A stretch of 56,444 bases of DNA from the NCBI GenBank assembly GCA_947503655.1, contig CANNEP010000007.1:1-56444 (forward strand). The letters run 5' to 3'. Position numbers and translations under genes: made by a program. The notes under the pieces are model-generated. The model saw nothing but the letters and a program-made list of their open reading frames with translations. It did not search any database and was not told where the DNA came from. Origin of the DNA: an uncultured Microbacterium sp. (GTDB lineage Bacteria > Actinomycetota > Actinomycetes > Actinomycetales > Microbacteriaceae). Of this stretch, positions 55,953 to 56,444 are shown one piece after another; within the stretch, counting starts at the first letter, position 1, and the number at the start of each line of letters is the position of its first letter.

Positions 55953-56295
55953 ACACGCCTCCCTTCCATTCGACGAGGTCGTATGCCTCGAGGATGTGTT
56001 CGTGGATGAGGCCGTAGTCGATGGTGACGGCGCTGTCGGGGAGGTTGCGGCCTTCGAGTGCCTCTTCGATGACTTCTTCGAGGCCATCGAGTTCGCAGAG
56101 CTCACGGCCTGCGTCTTCGACGGAGGCGTATTCGCCGACGAAGTTTTCGTGGAAGCTCTCCATGAGCATCGGAGTGCTGGCATCGACGTCAGGGAGTCGC
56201 AGGAATGCCTGAAGGGCGGGGTCCTGCGGAATCGACAGGTTGCGTAGGTCTTCGGTCAGCGCGTCGATCGCGTCTGTGTCGAGGGTTGCGGGCAC
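55936..56295 (-). CDS. ArdA-like antirestriction protein, N-terminus uncertain
   Basis: 119 residues from the GTG at 56295. The segment FHENFVGEYASVEDAGRELCE followed by TIDYGLIHEHILEAYDLVEW and a terminal GGVYVF strand follows the order of ArdA-type DNA-mimic antirestriction proteins (F-x-x-x-x-G-E-Y, then Y-x-x-x-x-x-D). It is acidic throughout, as expected of a DNA mimic. The same frame continues ~27 codons upstream to a TGA at 56377 with no standard start, so the N-terminus may be missing or misread. Confidence 0.5.
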   Translation of the reverse strand: MPATLDTDAIDALTEDLRNLSIPQDPALQAFLRLPDVDASTPMLMESFHENFVGEYASVEDAGRELCELDGLEEVIEEALEGRNLPDSAVTIDYGLIHEHILEAYDLVEWKGGVYVFNK

Positions 56296-56376
56296 ATAGG
56301 CATCGAAGGTGTCGTCCTCGATATGCAGTGCTGTGGCGACGAGGGTGCGGTCGAGCTTGGGTGGCAGTGTCCCGCG

Positions 56377-56444
56377 TCAAGTAGTTGGCAGGAATTCTTC
56401 GATTTCGAAGTTGGGGATGGTGGGGTTGGCGGTGCCTGCGTATA
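56377..56444 (-). CDS. C-terminal end of an unidentified protein, cut by the window edge
   Basis: An open frame enters at the right edge and ends with YAGTANPTIPNFEIEEFLPTT and a TGA. Only 22 codons are visible, too few to identify. It belongs to the integrated element. Confidence 0.4.
   Translation of the reverse strand, partial: YAGTANPTIPNFEIEEFLPTT

Larger units (their letters stand above)
53819..56444. mobile_element. end of an integrated element at tRNA-Gln (continues past the right edge)
   Basis: Begins near the 3' end of tRNA-Gln with a large serine recombinase, followed by a small basic protein, an ArdA-like antirestriction protein and a cut-off ORF, all reading left. This set is what integrative elements carry at one end. 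The exact attachment site is uncertain; it may be just past the tRNA terminator (~53905). The other end is outside the window. Confidence 0.65.

Overview
The window looks like chromosomal DNA from a high-GC Gram-positive of the Actinomycetota, most likely family Microbacteriaceae. The evidence is a DUF222/HNH gene at the left edge, the gene order prfB-ftsE-ftsX-smpB followed by ssrA, the tmRNA tag ADAKRTDFALAA, several start codons sitting 6-9 nt behind a TAGGCT/TAGACT -10 box (leaderless transcripts), and strongly G/C-ending codons. Genus cannot be fixed from sequence alone.

Layout. 1-2.65 kb: a frameshifted DUF222 gene, a VOC-fold protein and an MFS exporter, all on the minus strand. 2.7-10.9 kb: peptide release factor RF2, the FtsEX division complex and the trans-translation pair SmpB/tmRNA, interleaved with an MFS pump, an M20 peptidase and a SIMPL protein. 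10.9-14.3 kb: a copper module (CopB-type P-ATPase with a very His-rich N-terminus plus a DUF305 lipoprotein) behind a perfect CsoR-like operator. 14.4-16.2 kb: a lipoprotein, a HisN-like phosphatase and two tRNA-Lys(CTT) genes. 16.2-17.3 kb: a decayed IS30-family element that has landed in the terminator hairpin of the second tRNA-Lys.

17.4-31.1 kb is a catabolic region. A tightly overlapping nine-gene operon encodes a branched-chain-type ABC importer, an acyl-CoA ligase, a TetR regulator, a 3-hydroxybutyrate-dehydrogenase-like SDR and an alpha/beta hydrolase. After a short stretch with a broken SRPBCC gene, an odd kinase and two 68-bp repeats, an IclR gene is divergent from 3-oxoacid CoA-transferase A/B and thiolase across a large palindrome. 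Together these could import a hydroxy-acid or its ester and convert it through acetoacetate and acetoacetyl-CoA to acetyl-CoA. 31.4-33.6 kb holds otsA-otsB (trehalose). 33.8-39 kb is ilvD-ilvB-ilvN-ilvC; serA, leuB and ilvE follow at 41.2, 47.1 and 48.2 kb. Between them are cutC, two small membrane proteins, a two-component system whose response regulator is frameshifted, and a TetR/DHA2-pump pair. 49.4-53.7 kb: an FAH-family hydrolase with an MFS protein, a lipoprotein, gltX and tRNA-Gln(CTG).

From tRNA-Gln to the right edge lies one end of an integrated mobile element: a large serine recombinase whose open frame runs antisense through the tRNA, a small protein, an ArdA-like antirestriction protein and a cut-off ORF. 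Non-coding curiosities include a ~100-bp element with terminal inverted repeats present twice in opposite orientation (39.2 and 43.0 kb), a 7 x 14-bp minisatellite, the 68-bp repeats, and an apparent excess of the word GGAACC/GGTTCC. No CRISPR array or recognised defence operon was seen.
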